Positions 18,601-28,990 of a DNA stretch of 64,000 nt are shown piece after piece. Within the stretch, counting starts at the first letter, position 1. Each line of letters starts with the position of its first letter. The DNA comes from Sphingobacterium sp. (GTDB lineage: Bacteria; Bacteroidota; Bacteroidia; Sphingobacteriales; Sphingobacteriaceae). The notes under the pieces are model-generated. The model was not told the DNA's origin. It was given only the letters and a program-made list of their open reading frames with translations, and made no database searches. A program made the translations under genes and the position numbers. The stretch spans positions 62,001 through 126,000 of the forward strand of contig JAQZAZ010000004.1 of the NCBI GenBank assembly GCA_029239355.1, read 5' to 3'.

Positions 18601-19714
18601 GCGTTCCTTGGGGGTCATGATAAAGCATCTTGAGATTAGGTGTAATACTGTAGTTTTCTTTGATCTGGTTAAAGGCATAGCTTCTGATCAAAGGCCTGTC
18701 GAAATGCAGCATGGACATCCCTTCACCGCCAACAGCCAACCATAAGGTGCCATTTCGATCGGCATAAATGTCGTTAAAGATATTTGTCGTATGATTGAAA
18801 TAAGTTGATAGATCCACTTCCTCCAGACGGTCTCCGTTATACCGCAACGTAGATATCCCCGAAAAGGACAATACCCATATGTAATGACGCTGGGGATCCT
18901 GCATCACATTGTAAAACAGATCTTCCTTGTCAACCTGGCGCCGTTTGTTCTTTATTTTGATCTCCTGATACGGATTGTTGGCTCGCTCTGGATGGAAGAG
19001 GTAAAGGCCGTCCCCCCAGGTACAGATCCAACGCTGTCCCCTATCATCCTGCATCAGCTTAAAAGGCGCATTGCGCGCTCCAATCCGTGGGTAGGCTTTC
19101 AGCTTACGTTCGCCCGGAACTAATTGAAATAGACCCTGGTTCCAGACGCCAATCCAGATATTGCGCTCATTATCTTCAAAAACGGTATTAACCGTCAGCC
19201 CCCGCATATTTCGATCGAGGATCTTACTGAGCTGACTATCTGGTATCGGGTTGAGATCTTTATCATAGATAAATAGCCCATCATCCGTGGCGATCCAAAG
19301 ACGCTGGCGATGATCTACCAATAAGCTATGGATGCGCACCTGTTCCAATCGTCTGTCTTTGAGTGGGGCGATTGTATAATCGCGCTTATCAAGAATATAG
19401 ACCCCTTCTTCGCCTCCTAATATCAGGTTATGCCCATAGAGGGCCATGGTCCTTATATTTTGGTCAACGGCGGCCTTACCCGCGGTATTTTTCAGTTTAA
19501 AATTAAGGATATTATAGGCATCAAAACGGCTAAGCCCTTGGGTAGATGCAAACCAGATATAACCTTCTGCATCTTGTATGGTCTGATTAATGGTCAAGGA
19601 TGGAAGCTCATAGTTTTTGCCCATTGTGTTGAGGGCCATCTGCTGACCATAACCCGATACTGCGGCAAAAACAGACAAGTAAAATAAAATGAAAATTTGC
19701 GTTATACGTCCCAT
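15662..19714 (-). CDS. Hybrid two-component system (HTCS) sensor kinase/response regulator
   Basis: A one-protein glycan sensor of 1350 residues. Order: signal peptide (to about 24); periplasmic double beta-propeller of Reg_prop repeats (GYIWFASTQGLSRFD, LWIATDDGLFIYD, IWIGVWNQGLF and others) to about 680; Y_Y_Y domain (about 690-770); one membrane helix (YVCYALALGAVLFFFINYSF); HisKA with the phospho-His in FTNVSHDLLTPLTI; HATPase (NLLSNAFKYTMPGG, DNGEGIHPEELEKIF, GIGLSVSKQL); receiver with the phospho-Asp in VVSDIMMPEMDG; AraC-type DNA-binding domain (LGLSKSTLYRKTK to GFTDPRYFATCFKAVFGMTPSEF). It is divergent from the GH105 operon across about 290 bp, and HTCS proteins usually control the adjacent utilisation operon. 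A breakdown product of that operon's glycan is the expected ligand. Confidence 0.95.
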   Translation of the reverse strand: MGRITQIFILFYLSVFAAVSGYGQQMALNTMGKNYELPSLTINQTIQDAEGYIWFASTQGLSRFDAYNILNFKLKNTAGKAAVDQNIRTMALYGHNLILGGEEGVYILDKRDYTIAPLKDRRLEQVRIHSLLVDHRQRLWIATDDGLFIYDKDLNPIPDSQLSKILDRNMRGLTVNTVFEDNERNIWIGVWNQGLFQLVPGERKLKAYPRIGARNAPFKLMQDDRGQRWICTWGDGLYLFHPERANNPYQEIKIKNKRRQVDKEDLFYNVMQDPQRHYIWVLSFSGISTLRYNGDRLEEVDLSTYFNHTTNIFNDIYADRNGTLWLAVGGEGMSMLHFDRPLIRSYAFNQIKENYSITPNLKMLYHDPQGTLWFNLERLGFGSLQLGDNRLNTYSNSTYRDLISIRAVTAAIDVQDQLWVGSAYEASINVFKRTQNGILLSHKIELQQLSHSGIPSFFYKDSAQYVWVATSQGLLCKKPHLERLQQVASIHDEPVSIAEDNHNGIWIATKSNGIFYLRDKERQSVTLHLGKETAGLKTDQIETMDIDRYGNLWIGTKSNRLVYYRTGSKTVEEIANTALFGKNQVLDVVCLRNYTWLSTTRNLYKINPLNKDVIEFSASDSLQVNMFSKRAFAADDKRHAVFFGGYNGVVRVDDHSTISNFKEKVRIADVKVNNKSVILSAKGKKFSQDFRQLTLAPEDQNLEISFSALPFTQHDKIRYMYKLEGVDKDWIMAPRDRLFATYNNLGKGSYRFLVKATDLHNQWNNDFTAIEITKIPAFYESNIAYVCYALALGAVLFFFINYSFNRIRLRSDLKVAQIEKEKADELAQSKLSYFTNVSHDLLTPLTIISCLVDDVQMTTKNNLAQFDNMRLNLSRLKRLLQQILDFRKIEHNTIKLQVSQAHFPTFVERLGQAYFSPIAKKKNIQFEIVHGECPAVVFYDEDKLDKVLFNLLSNAFKYTMPGGTVSLSYYVAPKGENDFLHIFVRDNGEGIHPEELEKIFTPFYANKSSNHLESNGIGLSVSKQLIDIHHGYIAVESTPQQGSTFTVAIPVNRSYYADQDMQIIDGSFSTSLQESSFGAAQGDAVIPDAYTTENRLRLLLVEDNEELSSTMFNILSRSYHVHLAGHGRQGLEKIQQEEIDIVVSDIMMPEMDGLSFCRAIKSNAEYNHIPVLLLTAKSSLEDRIECYQAGADGYISKPFEIKVLEAKIQSFIINKRCKQLSFHNNTQINIAALDYTPLDEKFIQKMITIIEQHLADDQFDVLRLGDLLGLSKSTLYRKTKVLLNISPSEFIKNIRLKHACSLMERDKSITVSEVAYETGFTDPRYFATCFKAVFGMTPSEFQRNAHKVAP

Positions 19715-19938
19715 AGTCCCTCCGTTTACCGCACTGGCTAAAATATTGGTTATCCTTCCGTTTAAAGATAGGGAATGTTTTGGATAGAATATATGTTTAT
19801 TTTACATTTATACATTCAACTGGTCGTCATCGCGGTCAGCTTAGTTTAACGGCTTCAGTGATACACAATGATGCTTCTCCTTTATCAGGAGTGGAAAAAT
19901 GATCCGATTTTAGGTCATGAATAACCTTATTTTAAACA

Positions 19939-19966
19939 TTGGCTGCCCACATAAAAAGTAGCTTTG
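19939..19966 (+). promoter_or_regulatory. Bacteroidota-type promoter of the GH105 operon
   Basis: TTG at 19939-19941 and TAGCTTTG at 19959-19966 match the -33 and TAnnTTTG -7 elements of Bacteroidota sigma-A promoters with 17 bp between. Transcription would start near 19973, about 36 nt before the GH105 start at 20009. This argues against the in-frame upstream ATG at 19964, which lies inside the promoter. Confidence 0.6.
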
Positions 19967-20008
19967 TTTTTCTCAAAAGAGATCACAGACATTTTTAAAT
20001 CTAACAAC

Positions 20009-21124
20009 ATGCGTAGCTATTTTATTCTATGTTTATTTCTTATTGGACAGCTGTCTTTCGCGCAGAACATCAAACAAAAGGCCGTGCTTGACCAGCTCAA
20101 TCTTGTCAATGAGCACTGGCAATCACAACACAAGCCACAGGTATGGGCTTTCTGGGATCAGGCGGCCTATCATACCGGCAATATGGCGCTATATCAGATC
20201 CAGCCGTCCAAAACCTATTTGAACTATACAGAAGACTGGGCCAAATTCAATGCCTGGAAAGGGGCAAAATCCGATGATAAGCCAAACTGGAAATATAGCT
20301 ACGGTGAAACCGACGATCATGTCCTTTTCGGTGATTGGCAGATCTGTTTTCAGGTATATATTGATCTTTACAATTTATCGCCCAAGCCACATAAGATCGC
20401 CCGTGCAAAGGAGGTCATGGATTATCAGATCCATACCGCCAATAACGACTATTGGTGGTGGGCGGATGGCCTGTATATGGTGATGCCCGTAATGACCAAA
20501 ATGTATAAGCTGACCAAAGACTCTTTATATCTATACAAGTTATTCAGCTATTTGTCTTACGCCGATAGCATCATGTACGACAAAACAGAAAAACTCTATT
20601 ACCGTGATGCAAAATATGTGTATCCGAAACATAAAACCACATCGGGCAAAAAAGATTTTTGGGCCCGGGGTGATGGATGGGTATTTGCCGGGCTGGCCAA
20701 AGTGTTGCAGGAGCTGCCCCCCGACTCCCCTCATTATGCCCATTACAAAACCCGCTTTGTAGCGATGGCCGCTTCCATTATCGCTTGCCAGCAGCCTGAG
20801 GGCTATTGGACCCGTAGTATGCTGGATCCCAATCATGCGCCGGGACGGGAGACCAGCGGCACGGCATTTTTTACCTACGGCTTACTCTGGGGAATAAACC
20901 AGGGCCTACTGACCGGGCAGCCTTATCACGATGCAGCATTACAAGGCTGGCAGTACCTCAGTGACACGGCCGTACAGCCCGATGGACGGCTAGGCTATAT
21001 ACAGCCCATCGGTGAAAAAGCCATTCCGGGACAGGTGGTGGATGCCAGCTCCACAGCGCCCTTCGGCGTAGGCGCATACCTGCTGGCCGGGACGGAGATG
21101 TATCGTTATCTAGATCGAAAATAA
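20009..21124 (+). CDS. GH105 unsaturated rhamnogalacturonyl/glucuronyl hydrolase
   Basis: Starting at 20009 gives 371 residues with signal peptide MRSYFILCLFLIGQLSFAQ. The (alpha/alpha)6 barrel of the GH88/GH105 clan is shown by WWWADGLYMVMPVMTKMY and FWARGDGWVFAGLAKVL, which hold the Asp residues used in vinyl-ether hydration, and by RETSGTAFFTYGLLWGIN near the end. Such enzymes remove the 4,5-unsaturated uronic acid left by polysaccharide lyases. First gene of a six-gene plus-strand operon and divergent from the HTCS. Its presence implies that an upstream step is a lyase; the BNR_4 protein two genes on is the only candidate in the operon. Confidence 0.92.
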   Translation: MRSYFILCLFLIGQLSFAQNIKQKAVLDQLNLVNEHWQSQHKPQVWAFWDQAAYHTGNMALYQIQPSKTYLNYTEDWAKFNAWKGAKSDDKPNWKYSYGETDDHVLFGDWQICFQVYIDLYNLSPKPHKIARAKEVMDYQIHTANNDYWWWADGLYMVMPVMTKMYKLTKDSLYLYKLFSYLSYADSIMYDKTEKLYYRDAKYVYPKHKTTSGKKDFWARGDGWVFAGLAKVLQELPPDSPHYAHYKTRFVAMAASIIACQQPEGYWTRSMLDPNHAPGRETSGTAFFTYGLLWGINQGLLTGQPYHDAALQGWQYLSDTAVQPDGRLGYIQPIGEKAIPGQVVDASSTAPFGVGAYLLAGTEMYRYLDRK

Positions 21125-21134
21125 ACCCTATAGG

Positions 21135-22379
21135 ATGAAAAAGCGATTATTATGCTATTTATGGTTGCTCCTCTTGCTGTGCAGCAAGGGATACGCACAA
21201 AACACAAAAAAACAAACAATCCAACTGGCGGAAACCAAGCGGGCATACTGGTTGCTGCAGATGGACCAATTGGTACGCCCTGTACTTCGCAGCTTGGCGC
21301 ATGACAGCTTGCGCCTGACCATGCCCCAGACAACCGCACCGAAGGTAGACGATAAAGCACAGCGGATCAAGGTCCAATATGTTGAGGTCCTGGGCCGTGT
21401 ACTAGCGGGTATTGCACCCTGGCTGGGGCAGGAAGATGGCTCAGCTGCTGAAATCGAGCTGCGCAGGCAGTATCGGGCATGGACACTGGCAGGGTTAAAA
21501 AATGCCCTGGACAGCAATGCCCATGATTTTATGCGCTTTGATATTGGCGGCCAGCAGCTGGTCGATGCCGCTTTTATCGCCTTGGCTTTTGTGCGCAGCC
21601 CCTGGCTTTGGGAACACCTTGATGCTAGCTCCAAAGAACGCCTGGTGGCCTCCATAAGCAGCACCCGCCAATTTCGTCCTGTCTTTTCCAACTGGCTGCT
21701 CTTTTCGGCCATGAATGAAGCTTTTCTGGCGAAATATGCCAGCGGCTGGGATGTGATGCGCGTGGATTACGCGTTACAACAACTGGAACAATGGTACATC
21801 GGGGATGGCATGTATAAAGACGGCCCCCATTATGCCTTCGACTATTACAATAGCTACGTCATCCACCCTTTTCTCGCCGGAATCATGGACGTCATCCAGG
21901 ACAAGACAAAAAGTTATGACGCCATGTTCGCCAAAATTAGGCTGCGCAACGAGCGCTATGCCATCATCCAGGAACGGTTGATCAACGCGGATGGAAGCTT
22001 TCCCCCTACTGGCCGCTCGCTGATCTATCGCGCTGGCGCTTTTCATCATTTGGCCGATATGGCATTCAAAAAACGCCTACCAAAAGGGCTTAGCGAAGGG
22101 CAGGTCCGGTCTGCACTGTCTGCAGTATTGAAAAAAACAACGGAAAGTGTCGATACCTACCGCAACGGTTGGCTCAGCTTGGGGTTATATGGTGAACAAC
22201 CCGGCCTCACCGATTTTTACAATAACCAAGGAAGCCCGTACTTATGTAGTACGATATTTTTGCCCTTAGGCCTTCCCGCCGACGACAGTTTTTGGACTGT
22301 CGAAGCACAGGACTGGAGTGCAAAACGCATCTGGTCGGGTCAAGATTGGGCCAAGGACCATAGTCTGGCTATTCCATAA
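21135..22379 (+). CDS. DUF2264 family secreted protein (probable uronate-linked glycoside hydrolase)
   Basis: A 414-residue protein with signal peptide (MKKRLLCYLWLLLLLCSKGYAQ). An (alpha/alpha)-toroid-like fold is suggested by the DUF2264 hallmark segment VEVLGRVLAGIAPWLG, followed by FDIGGQQLVDAAFIALAFVRSPWLWEHL, NWLLFSAMNEAFL and YKDGPHYAFDYYNSYVIHPFL. Length is standard for the one-domain form. From memory some DUF2264 proteins are placed in CAZy GH154 with beta-glucuronidase activity; I could not check this. It follows GH105 by 10 bp. A second, longer DUF2264 protein is two genes downstream. Confidence 0.82.
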   Translation: MKKRLLCYLWLLLLLCSKGYAQNTKKQTIQLAETKRAYWLLQMDQLVRPVLRSLAHDSLRLTMPQTTAPKVDDKAQRIKVQYVEVLGRVLAGIAPWLGQEDGSAAEIELRRQYRAWTLAGLKNALDSNAHDFMRFDIGGQQLVDAAFIALAFVRSPWLWEHLDASSKERLVASISSTRQFRPVFSNWLLFSAMNEAFLAKYASGWDVMRVDYALQQLEQWYIGDGMYKDGPHYAFDYYNSYVIHPFLAGIMDVIQDKTKSYDAMFAKIRLRNERYAIIQERLINADGSFPPTGRSLIYRAGAFHHLADMAFKKRLPKGLSEGQVRSALSAVLKKTTESVDTYRNGWLSLGLYGEQPGLTDFYNNQGSPYLCSTIFLPLGLPADDSFWTVEAQDWSAKRIWSGQDWAKDHSLAIP

Positions 22380-22399
22380 GGTAAAAAACGTTAGCAAAA

Positions 22400-22444
22400 T
22401 TATTTCTGTGCTGGACGAGAAACAATCCAGCGCACCAGAAATAA
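22400..22444 (+). other. Intra-operon hairpin between the first DUF2264 gene and the BNR_4 gene
   Basis: TTATTTCTGTGCTGGA (22400-22415) pairs with TCCAGCGCACCAGAAATAA (22426-22444) through 16 base pairs with three extra bases on the right arm. No T-run follows, so it is not a standard terminator. It may set differential mRNA stability or processing within the operon. Confidence 0.45.
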
Positions 22445-22497
22445 GTACATAGTATTTCAGGACACAATGGACAAACCATCAGTATACTAATTTAGCG

Positions 22498-23832
22498 ATG
22501 AACATGCACGCAATGATAACCCGAATTTTGATCTATGCCTACTTGCTACTTGGCGCATATCCGGCGGTAGCCCAACAGCCGCAGGTCAAAACGCTATTCG
22601 TCGGAAATGGCTGGGCAAAAAACACTGTGAATACCGCGGTATTCCGTAAAAACGCTTTAGTCAGTAATGATAAGTACCAATATATTGCGTATTATGATGA
22701 GGCTGGCTACGTAGTGCTGGGCAAGCGCCCATTATCCAGCGAGCATTGGGAAATCACCCGGACAGCCTATCAAGGAAATATCCAGGATGCCCACAATGTC
22801 ATTAGCATTATGGTCGACAAGGCCGGCTATCTGCATGTCAGCTGGGATCAGCACAACAGCAAATTACGGTATGCTCGTACCCTAGCCCCCCACAGCTTGC
22901 TGCTTGGTCCCGAAAGGGCAATGACCGGCGACAACGAAATAGCAGTTACATACCCCGAATTTTTAAAATTACCCAATGGTGAGTTGCTTTTTCTGTATCG
23001 CGACGGCGGATCAGGCAATGGCAACCTTGTCGTCAATAGCTATAATGTACAGCAGGATAAATGGAAGCGGCTGCACAACAACCTGATCGATGGTCAGGGA
23101 AAGCGGAATGCCTATTGGCAGAGCTGCGTGGACGAGCGGGGAACCATCCACCTGTCCTGGGTCTGGCGGGAGAGCCCTGATGTCGCCAGCAATCATGACA
23201 TGGCCTATGCCTGCTCCAAAGATGGCGGAATGACCTGGCAAAACAGTGCCGGTGCACGCTATGCATTACCGATGAATGCAGCCACAGTAGAATATGCTGC
23301 CCACATCCCGCAAGACCATGAATTGATCAACCAGACCTCCATGGCCGCCGATGAGCGCGGGAACCCTTATATAGCGACCTATTGGCGCGATACGCACAGC
23401 AGCATTCCACAGTACAAAATTATCTATCGCCAGCAGGGAACATGGCATATTCGTTCGTTTGATTTCAGGAAAACAGCGTTTAGTCTAAGTGGCCATGGCA
23501 CCAAAGAGATCCCCATAGCCCGCCCCCAGTTGCTCATACTCGGAAAAGACGAGCAGCTGACGTTGACCTTGATCCTGAGAGATCAGGAACGCGGCTCTCG
23601 CCCCAGTATATTGCAAGTAAAGGGACTGAATGACGTTACCGGAACACTTTATGACCTCAGTGAGACCACGGTGGGATCCTGGGAACCCAATTATGACAGC
23701 GAACTGTGGCGGCGGAAGCGCAAAATCGCCCTGTTTGTTCAGGCTACCTTGCAGAAGGATGGTGAGGGGCTCACGAGCAATGCCCCCACGGCAGTAAACG
23801 TGATGGAGTGGACACCACATGCAACCAAATAA
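22498..23832 (+). CDS. BNR_4-family seven-bladed propeller protein, candidate polysaccharide lyase
   Basis: A 444-residue secreted protein; signal peptide ends near PAVAQQ. The family core reads [33 protein letters not shown], then [46 protein letters not shown] and [10 protein letters not shown]. These are repeating propeller blades of the BNR_4 group. That fold includes several polysaccharide lyase families acting on uronate-rhamnose links (ulvan lyases) and a rhamnosidase family. The conserved DAHN and SWDxH histidines fit a lyase active site, but this is inference from fold and from the GH105 in the operon, which needs an unsaturated product. Substrate not determined; ulvan-like, arabinogalactan-protein or rhamnogalacturonan glycans are all possible. 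Confidence 0.78.
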   Translation: MNMHAMITRILIYAYLLLGAYPAVAQQPQVKTLFVGNGWAKNTVNTAVFRKNALVSNDKYQYIAYYDEAGYVVLGKRPLSSEHWEITRTAYQGNIQDAHNVISIMVDKAGYLHVSWDQHNSKLRYARTLAPHSLLLGPERAMTGDNEIAVTYPEFLKLPNGELLFLYRDGGSGNGNLVVNSYNVQQDKWKRLHNNLIDGQGKRNAYWQSCVDERGTIHLSWVWRESPDVASNHDMAYACSKDGGMTWQNSAGARYALPMNAATVEYAAHIPQDHELINQTSMAADERGNPYIATYWRDTHSSIPQYKIIYRQQGTWHIRSFDFRKTAFSLSGHGTKEIPIARPQLLILGKDEQLTLTLILRDQERGSRPSILQVKGLNDVTGTLYDLSETTVGSWEPNYDSELWRRKRKIALFVQATLQKDGEGLTSNAPTAVNVMEWTPHATK

Positions 23833-23844
23833 GCTACAAAAAAG

Positions 23845-25854
23845 ATGAAAAAACGCATACAATCGGCTACATGGGCCATCTGCCTGTCTATGCTGTTTGC
23901 CTTACATGCCTCGGCTCAGAAGCATAACAAATCAGTTTTTGAGGTCGTCAATCCGGATTTTAAGCAAAGCCCCTATACGGGGATGACACGACAGCACTGG
24001 CTGGATGCGGCATCCTATCTGCTGGAAGGCGCATTTTCGGTCGTGCAAGACCTCAACAGCCCCATGCAATTTGCCAAACAGCCAGGCCGGAGCTATCCGC
24101 GGGATGGCGTGCATACGGAGACCGAAAAACTGGAGGGGCTCTGCCGTACCCTTTTTGTCGCATTGCCACTGCTCAAGGAGAATCCCAACTATACGATCCG
24201 GGGTATCCGCGTCGCCGATTATTACCGGCATCAATTGCAACGCCTGATCGACCCCCAAACAGACAGCTACATAGCCCCTTTACCGGATAAAGGCGGACCT
24301 AGCCAAAAGCTTGTTGAGTTTGGTGGACTGGCAGTGTCTCTTATAGCCGCCCCCGAAGTATTATGGGATCCCCTGCCCCAAAGGGTAAAGGACAGCCTGG
24401 CACATACCATGCTGAGCTATGGACAAGGACCAACTATCGAAATGAACTGGCGTTTTTTTAATATCATGATCATGAGCTTCTTTAAGAGCCGTGGTTATGC
24501 GATATCCGAAAACTACCTCAAAGGCTCGCTCGAAAAATGCCTCGGTGATTACAAAGGCGACGGCTGGTATAATGACAGTCCCTATTACGATTACTACAGC
24601 ATGTGGGCCTTTCAGCTCTACGGGTCACTTTGGGCCAAGTATTACGGTGCGACCATGTACCCTGAGTTTGCGGCACAGTTTCGGTCCAATTTGCGGGATC
24701 TGGTCAAAAGTTACCCCTATCAATTCAGCAGGAATGGTGAAATGATCATGTGGGGGCGCAGCATATCCTATCGCATGGGCGCCGCCGTACCCTTCGCTTT
24801 ATTGGGCGAAATAGAAGATCCAACGGTCAATTATGGCTGGATGCGGCGCATTGCCTCGGGCTGCTTGCTCCAATTTGTGCAACATCCGGCTTTTCTCCAG
24901 GATGGCATACCCACCTTGGGGTTTTACGGTGCATTTGATCCAGCGGTACAGGAGTACAGCTGCCGTGGCAGCGCCTATTGGTTGGGTAAATTTTTCCTCG
25001 GCTTGCTTATTTCCGACGACAGTAGTTTCTGGACCAGCTCGGAAAACCTGGGGGCATGGGAAAAAGAAATTCCCCAAAGTAAAGTATACAATACCTATGT
25101 CAGTGGAGCCGAACTGCTGATTACTGACTACCCAGGCATCGGTGCATCCGAGATCCGCTCCTGCAACAGCAGTAAGACGATTGGCTACTATCAGGGCACC
25201 GAGAATTACAACAAATTGGCTTACAATAGTGCATTTCCCTGGCAGGCAGACGGAAAGCATGGTCTGGTGTCAATGAACTATGCTTTTGAAATCAAAACCG
25301 GTGAATGGGAGTCCTTACGCCGTTACCAATTCAAAGGTTATAAGAAGCAGATCTATAGCCGGATAGGCTCCCTCGCTGGGGATTCCACTGTGCAGATCGA
25401 GCTGCATGAAAAAACGTTGCCGCAAGGTATTTTGCGCTGCGACAGGTTGCATAGTAACCGTCCGATTGTACTGCGTTTGGGACATTATGCACTCCCGCAA
25501 TGGAATAATTTACCGATCAAAACATCCGAGCGTCGTTATAAAGGTCTAAAAGCGATGATTATCGATAATGGACAATACCAATTGGCCATGGTCCCTTTGC
25601 TAGGTTGGCAAAGCCTGGAAGATATCGCCTGCGAGGGGCTTCATCCCGCTGCAACGAAAAGCACAGTCCTCAGCAGCTACCTCAACGCTAGCCCGCTCTC
25701 TCAACCCTGGCTCGTCACCTTGCAGCTTTGGAAAAAATCGGGAGAACACTGGTCCAATGAAGAACTGTTTCCAACGGTAAAACAAAGCCATAATAGCATT
25801 CAAGTACTTTGGAAAGGAAAGGGAAAAGACCAATTTGACACCAATTTCAACTGA
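23845..25854 (+). CDS. Long DUF2264 family secreted protein
   Basis: A 669-residue protein; signal peptide to about residue 24 (ALHASAQ). The first 400 residues are the DUF2264 domain: [72 protein letters not shown] and [19 protein letters not shown]. About 420-669 form an extra beta-rich C-terminal region typical of the long form. It shares family but little close sequence with the DUF2264 protein two genes upstream, so the two probably cut different uronate linkages. It begins 12 bp after the BNR_4 gene and is followed by susC after 110 bp. Periplasmic location inferred from the signal and lack of a lipobox. Confidence 0.82.
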   Translation: MKKRIQSATWAICLSMLFALHASAQKHNKSVFEVVNPDFKQSPYTGMTRQHWLDAASYLLEGAFSVVQDLNSPMQFAKQPGRSYPRDGVHTETEKLEGLCRTLFVALPLLKENPNYTIRGIRVADYYRHQLQRLIDPQTDSYIAPLPDKGGPSQKLVEFGGLAVSLIAAPEVLWDPLPQRVKDSLAHTMLSYGQGPTIEMNWRFFNIMIMSFFKSRGYAISENYLKGSLEKCLGDYKGDGWYNDSPYYDYYSMWAFQLYGSLWAKYYGATMYPEFAAQFRSNLRDLVKSYPYQFSRNGEMIMWGRSISYRMGAAVPFALLGEIEDPTVNYGWMRRIASGCLLQFVQHPAFLQDGIPTLGFYGAFDPAVQEYSCRGSAYWLGKFFLGLLISDDSSFWTSSENLGAWEKEIPQSKVYNTYVSGAELLITDYPGIGASEIRSCNSSKTIGYYQGTENYNKLAYNSAFPWQADGKHGLVSMNYAFEIKTGEWESLRRYQFKGYKKQIYSRIGSLAGDSTVQIELHEKTLPQGILRCDRLHSNRPIVLRLGHYALPQWNNLPIKTSERRYKGLKAMIIDNGQYQLAMVPLLGWQSLEDIACEGLHPAATKSTVLSSYLNASPLSQPWLVTLQLWKKSGEHWSNEELFPTVKQSHNSIQVLWKGKGKDQFDTNFN

Positions 25855-25964
25855 ATTGACCCCTAATTAAACACGTTAATTTTCATTCTCGCCGACCTTT
25901 GTATTAGGCTTTACACCATGTAGCGCCCAGAGAATATATTTTCCAATCAATTATTAAATCTATT

Positions 25965-28900
25965 ATGTTACAGCATTACTACAGCAAGTATGCCAGAAAA
26001 GGCCTTTTGTTAAATAGTCTTTTTTTAATTGCCCTGTCCAGTTATGGACAGGAGACTGGCCTGAAAGGTACTGTCCGGGATGGGGCCGGCAAAGGCATTG
26101 CCGGCGTCACGATCCGTGTAAAAGGCGGTACCGCGAGCGTACAAACCAACGCAGAGGGCAGTTTTTCAATCCAGGCAGCAACCGGCAGTACCCTGATCAT
26201 CACATCGGTCGGATATCAGGAAAAACAGCTGATTGTCGGAGCACAGAAAACGGTTGACATTGCCCTGGTGCCAGCAGAAAATGTGCTGGAAGAGCTGGTT
26301 GTGGTCGGGTATGGCAGCCAGAAGCGTTCCGATATTACCGGTTCGGTCGCTTCGGTACCCAAGGATCGTCTTTCCAAAATTCCGGTTAACAATGTCATGC
26401 AGGCTATCCAGGGTGCGGTGTCGAATGTCACGGTGTCGCAAGCATCATCCATCCCAGGCGATGCCCCCTCGGCACAGGTACGCGGCAAAAATTCGATCAA
26501 TGCCACTTCCGAACCCTACATCGTGGTTGATGGTATTCCGTTGACCCGCACGGATGGATCCATCAATGATATTAATCCCAACGATATTGAATCGGTAGAG
26601 GTCCTCAAAGACCCTTCTGCTGTGGCCATCTACGGGGTCAATGGTTCTAACGGCGTTATCCTGATTACGACCAAGAGAGGTATCACCGGAAAACCTTCGA
26701 TCCGTTATAGCGGTTACGGTGGGATAGAGCAGGCTGCCCATATTCCAGAACCTGTATCAGGCGAAGAATTGCTCAAGCGCTATGCCGAGTATGCACGCAT
26801 CACCAATACCAGCCTCTTCAATGGTGGGCCGGTGCGCAATGAATATGAGTACGACAATTACAAAAATGGTGTAACCACCGACTGGCTGGATGCCGTGATG
26901 CAGACGGGCGTGGTGCAGAATCATAACGTCAGCCTATCCGGAGGAAGTGAAAATGCCAAATATTTTGTATCGGGCGACTACCTTGACCAAAAAGGCGTGG
27001 TAAAAGGTTACAATTACAAACGCTATTCCTTCCGGACAAATACCGACTTTAAAGCCACCAAATATTTGTCGGTGGGAACCTCTTCATTTATCGTTGCACA
27101 CAATAAAGACGGCGGACGTGCAAATTTGCTGCAAGCCGCGGCCATGAGCCCCTATGCGCGGATGTACAATCCCGATGGTACATTGACACAGTATCCGATG
27201 TATTCCGAGCAGCTTTGGGCCAATCCATTGCTGCCAACGACATTGGATCCGCAGCGCCGGCAGTTCAATATTTCGTTGAACGGCTATGCCGAACTGAATT
27301 TTGGCGAACTCTATAAGCCACTGGCCGGATTAAAATATAAACTAAATGCAGGCTACTCCTATGTGCCGGTGCGGGAAAATGAATACCAAGGCGAATCGGT
27401 CTATAACTTTGCCGGGCTGGGCCGCATTACCAACCGCGAGACCCAATCCTATACCGTGGAGAATATCCTGACCTATTCCAAAGATATCGACAAGCACCAT
27501 TTTGATTTTACGGGCCTCTATGCCGCAAAGAGCAAATACTGGCAAGAATCCATTGCCACGGGGGAGGTCTTCCCGAACGATGCACTGGGATGGGGCAATC
27601 TGGGCGCTGCAAACACACAAAAGGTCAGTTCACGCGCCGATCTATACCGGACCATCTCCCAGATGGGACGGCTCAATTATGGGTATGACAGCCGGTATAT
27701 GTTTACCTTCACGGTACGTCGGGACGGTTCATCAGTCTTCGGCCGCAACAATAAATATGGTGTTTTCCCATCCGCAGCTGCAGCCTGGAATATCCACAAC
27801 GAATCGTTTATGCAGAATAGCAAAGATGTGGTCAATAACCTGAAATGGCGGATCTCCTATGGACTATCCGGAAATGAAGCGATCAGTATCTATCAGACCC
27901 AATTTTTGATGAACTCCTACCCGATGGCGATGAACGGGCTATCCAATACTGCACTGCAGATCCGCACACAGATGGGCAACGACGACCTACAATGGGAAAA
28001 AACTAAAGGTCTGAATACCGGTATCGACTTTGGACTGTTTAACAACCGTATCTCAGGTAGTGTTGATGTGTATAAATCGAGTACATACGACATGCTGCTC
28101 AGACAGTTGCTACCCAAATTAACTGGATTTGTGGATGTTTTCTCCAACATGGGAAAACTCGAAAACACCGGTATCGACCTGACGCTCAACACCAAAAACA
28201 TTGTAAAAGACAACTTTAACTGGTCATCGACCTTGGTTTTCTCGCGCAATAAAAATAAAATCAAGGAAGTCTACGGCAATGGACAGCAAGACCTGGGCAA
28301 CCGCTGGTTTATCGGTCAGCCGGTAGGTGTTATTTACGATTATACGAAGGTCGGGATCTGGCAGGAAGATGAGATTGCTTCAGGCGCCAATAAGGGCTGG
28401 GATGATGCCGCACAAGCCGGAGATCTTAAACTCGCCGACCTCAACGGCGATGGCAAGATCAGTGATGCTGACCGCTCTGTATTGGGGCAGACAGCACCAA
28501 AATGGACTGCCGGACTCACCAATACCTTTAGCTATAAAGATTTTACACTTAATATTTTTATCAATACGGTACAGGGCGCACTTCGCAACAATCCACAGAT
28601 CGGCGCCGCTTCGGACGAGATGGGCCGCCGGAGCACACCGGCCGCATTGGGCTACTGGACTCCAGAGAATAAAAGCAACGAATGGCGCTCCCTAGGCAAC
28701 CACTCCAATGTATATGGCTATGGCTTTCCTTCTAAGGCAAGCTTTACTCGCCTGAAAGATGTGACGTTAAGCTACAGCATGCCACAGCAACTGGCCAGTA
28801 AGCTGGGCGTGGGCGGGCTCACCGTCTATGCCAGCGGTCGCAACCTGTACACCTGGACCAATTGGCTAGGCTGGGACCCAGAAGCCCGTGACGCCACACG

Positions 28901-28973
28901 TGGATCAGAAAATGATGCGATCAATTACCCCATGGTACGTACCTATGTTTTAGGTGTTAACCTCAATTTTTAA
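25965..28973 (+). CDS. SusC/RagA-type TonB-dependent receptor of the GH105 operon
   Basis: 1002 residues. Signal peptide (to about 29), carboxypeptidase-regulatory-like domain (about 32-105), TonB-box-like LEELVVVGYG at about 108, plug with SNVTVSQASSIPGDAPSAQV, PYIVVDGIPL and PSAVAIYGVNGSNGVILITT, and a barrel ending TYVLGVNLNF. A DLNGDGKISDADR loop is present, as in many SusC proteins. SusD follows 17 bp later. Enzymes precede the transporter in this operon, which is the less common order. It should carry the oligosaccharides that the upstream GH105/DUF2264/BNR_4 proteins finish in the periplasm. Confidence 0.96.
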   Translation: MLQHYYSKYARKGLLLNSLFLIALSSYGQETGLKGTVRDGAGKGIAGVTIRVKGGTASVQTNAEGSFSIQAATGSTLIITSVGYQEKQLIVGAQKTVDIALVPAENVLEELVVVGYGSQKRSDITGSVASVPKDRLSKIPVNNVMQAIQGAVSNVTVSQASSIPGDAPSAQVRGKNSINATSEPYIVVDGIPLTRTDGSINDINPNDIESVEVLKDPSAVAIYGVNGSNGVILITTKRGITGKPSIRYSGYGGIEQAAHIPEPVSGEELLKRYAEYARITNTSLFNGGPVRNEYEYDNYKNGVTTDWLDAVMQTGVVQNHNVSLSGGSENAKYFVSGDYLDQKGVVKGYNYKRYSFRTNTDFKATKYLSVGTSSFIVAHNKDGGRANLLQAAAMSPYARMYNPDGTLTQYPMYSEQLWANPLLPTTLDPQRRQFNISLNGYAELNFGELYKPLAGLKYKLNAGYSYVPVRENEYQGESVYNFAGLGRITNRETQSYTVENILTYSKDIDKHHFDFTGLYAAKSKYWQESIATGEVFPNDALGWGNLGAANTQKVSSRADLYRTISQMGRLNYGYDSRYMFTFTVRRDGSSVFGRNNKYGVFPSAAAAWNIHNESFMQNSKDVVNNLKWRISYGLSGNEAISIYQTQFLMNSYPMAMNGLSNTALQIRTQMGNDDLQWEKTKGLNTGIDFGLFNNRISGSVDVYKSSTYDMLLRQLLPKLTGFVDVFSNMGKLENTGIDLTLNTKNIVKDNFNWSSTLVFSRNKNKIKEVYGNGQQDLGNRWFIGQPVGVIYDYTKVGIWQEDEIASGANKGWDDAAQAGDLKLADLNGDGKISDADRSVLGQTAPKWTAGLTNTFSYKDFTLNIFINTVQGALRNNPQIGAASDEMGRRSTPAALGYWTPENKSNEWRSLGNHSNVYGYGFPSKASFTRLKDVTLSYSMPQQLASKLGVGGLTVYASGRNLYTWTNWLGWDPEARDATRGSENDAINYPMVRTYVLGVNLNF

Positions 28974-28990
28974 CGATTAAAGAAAAAACG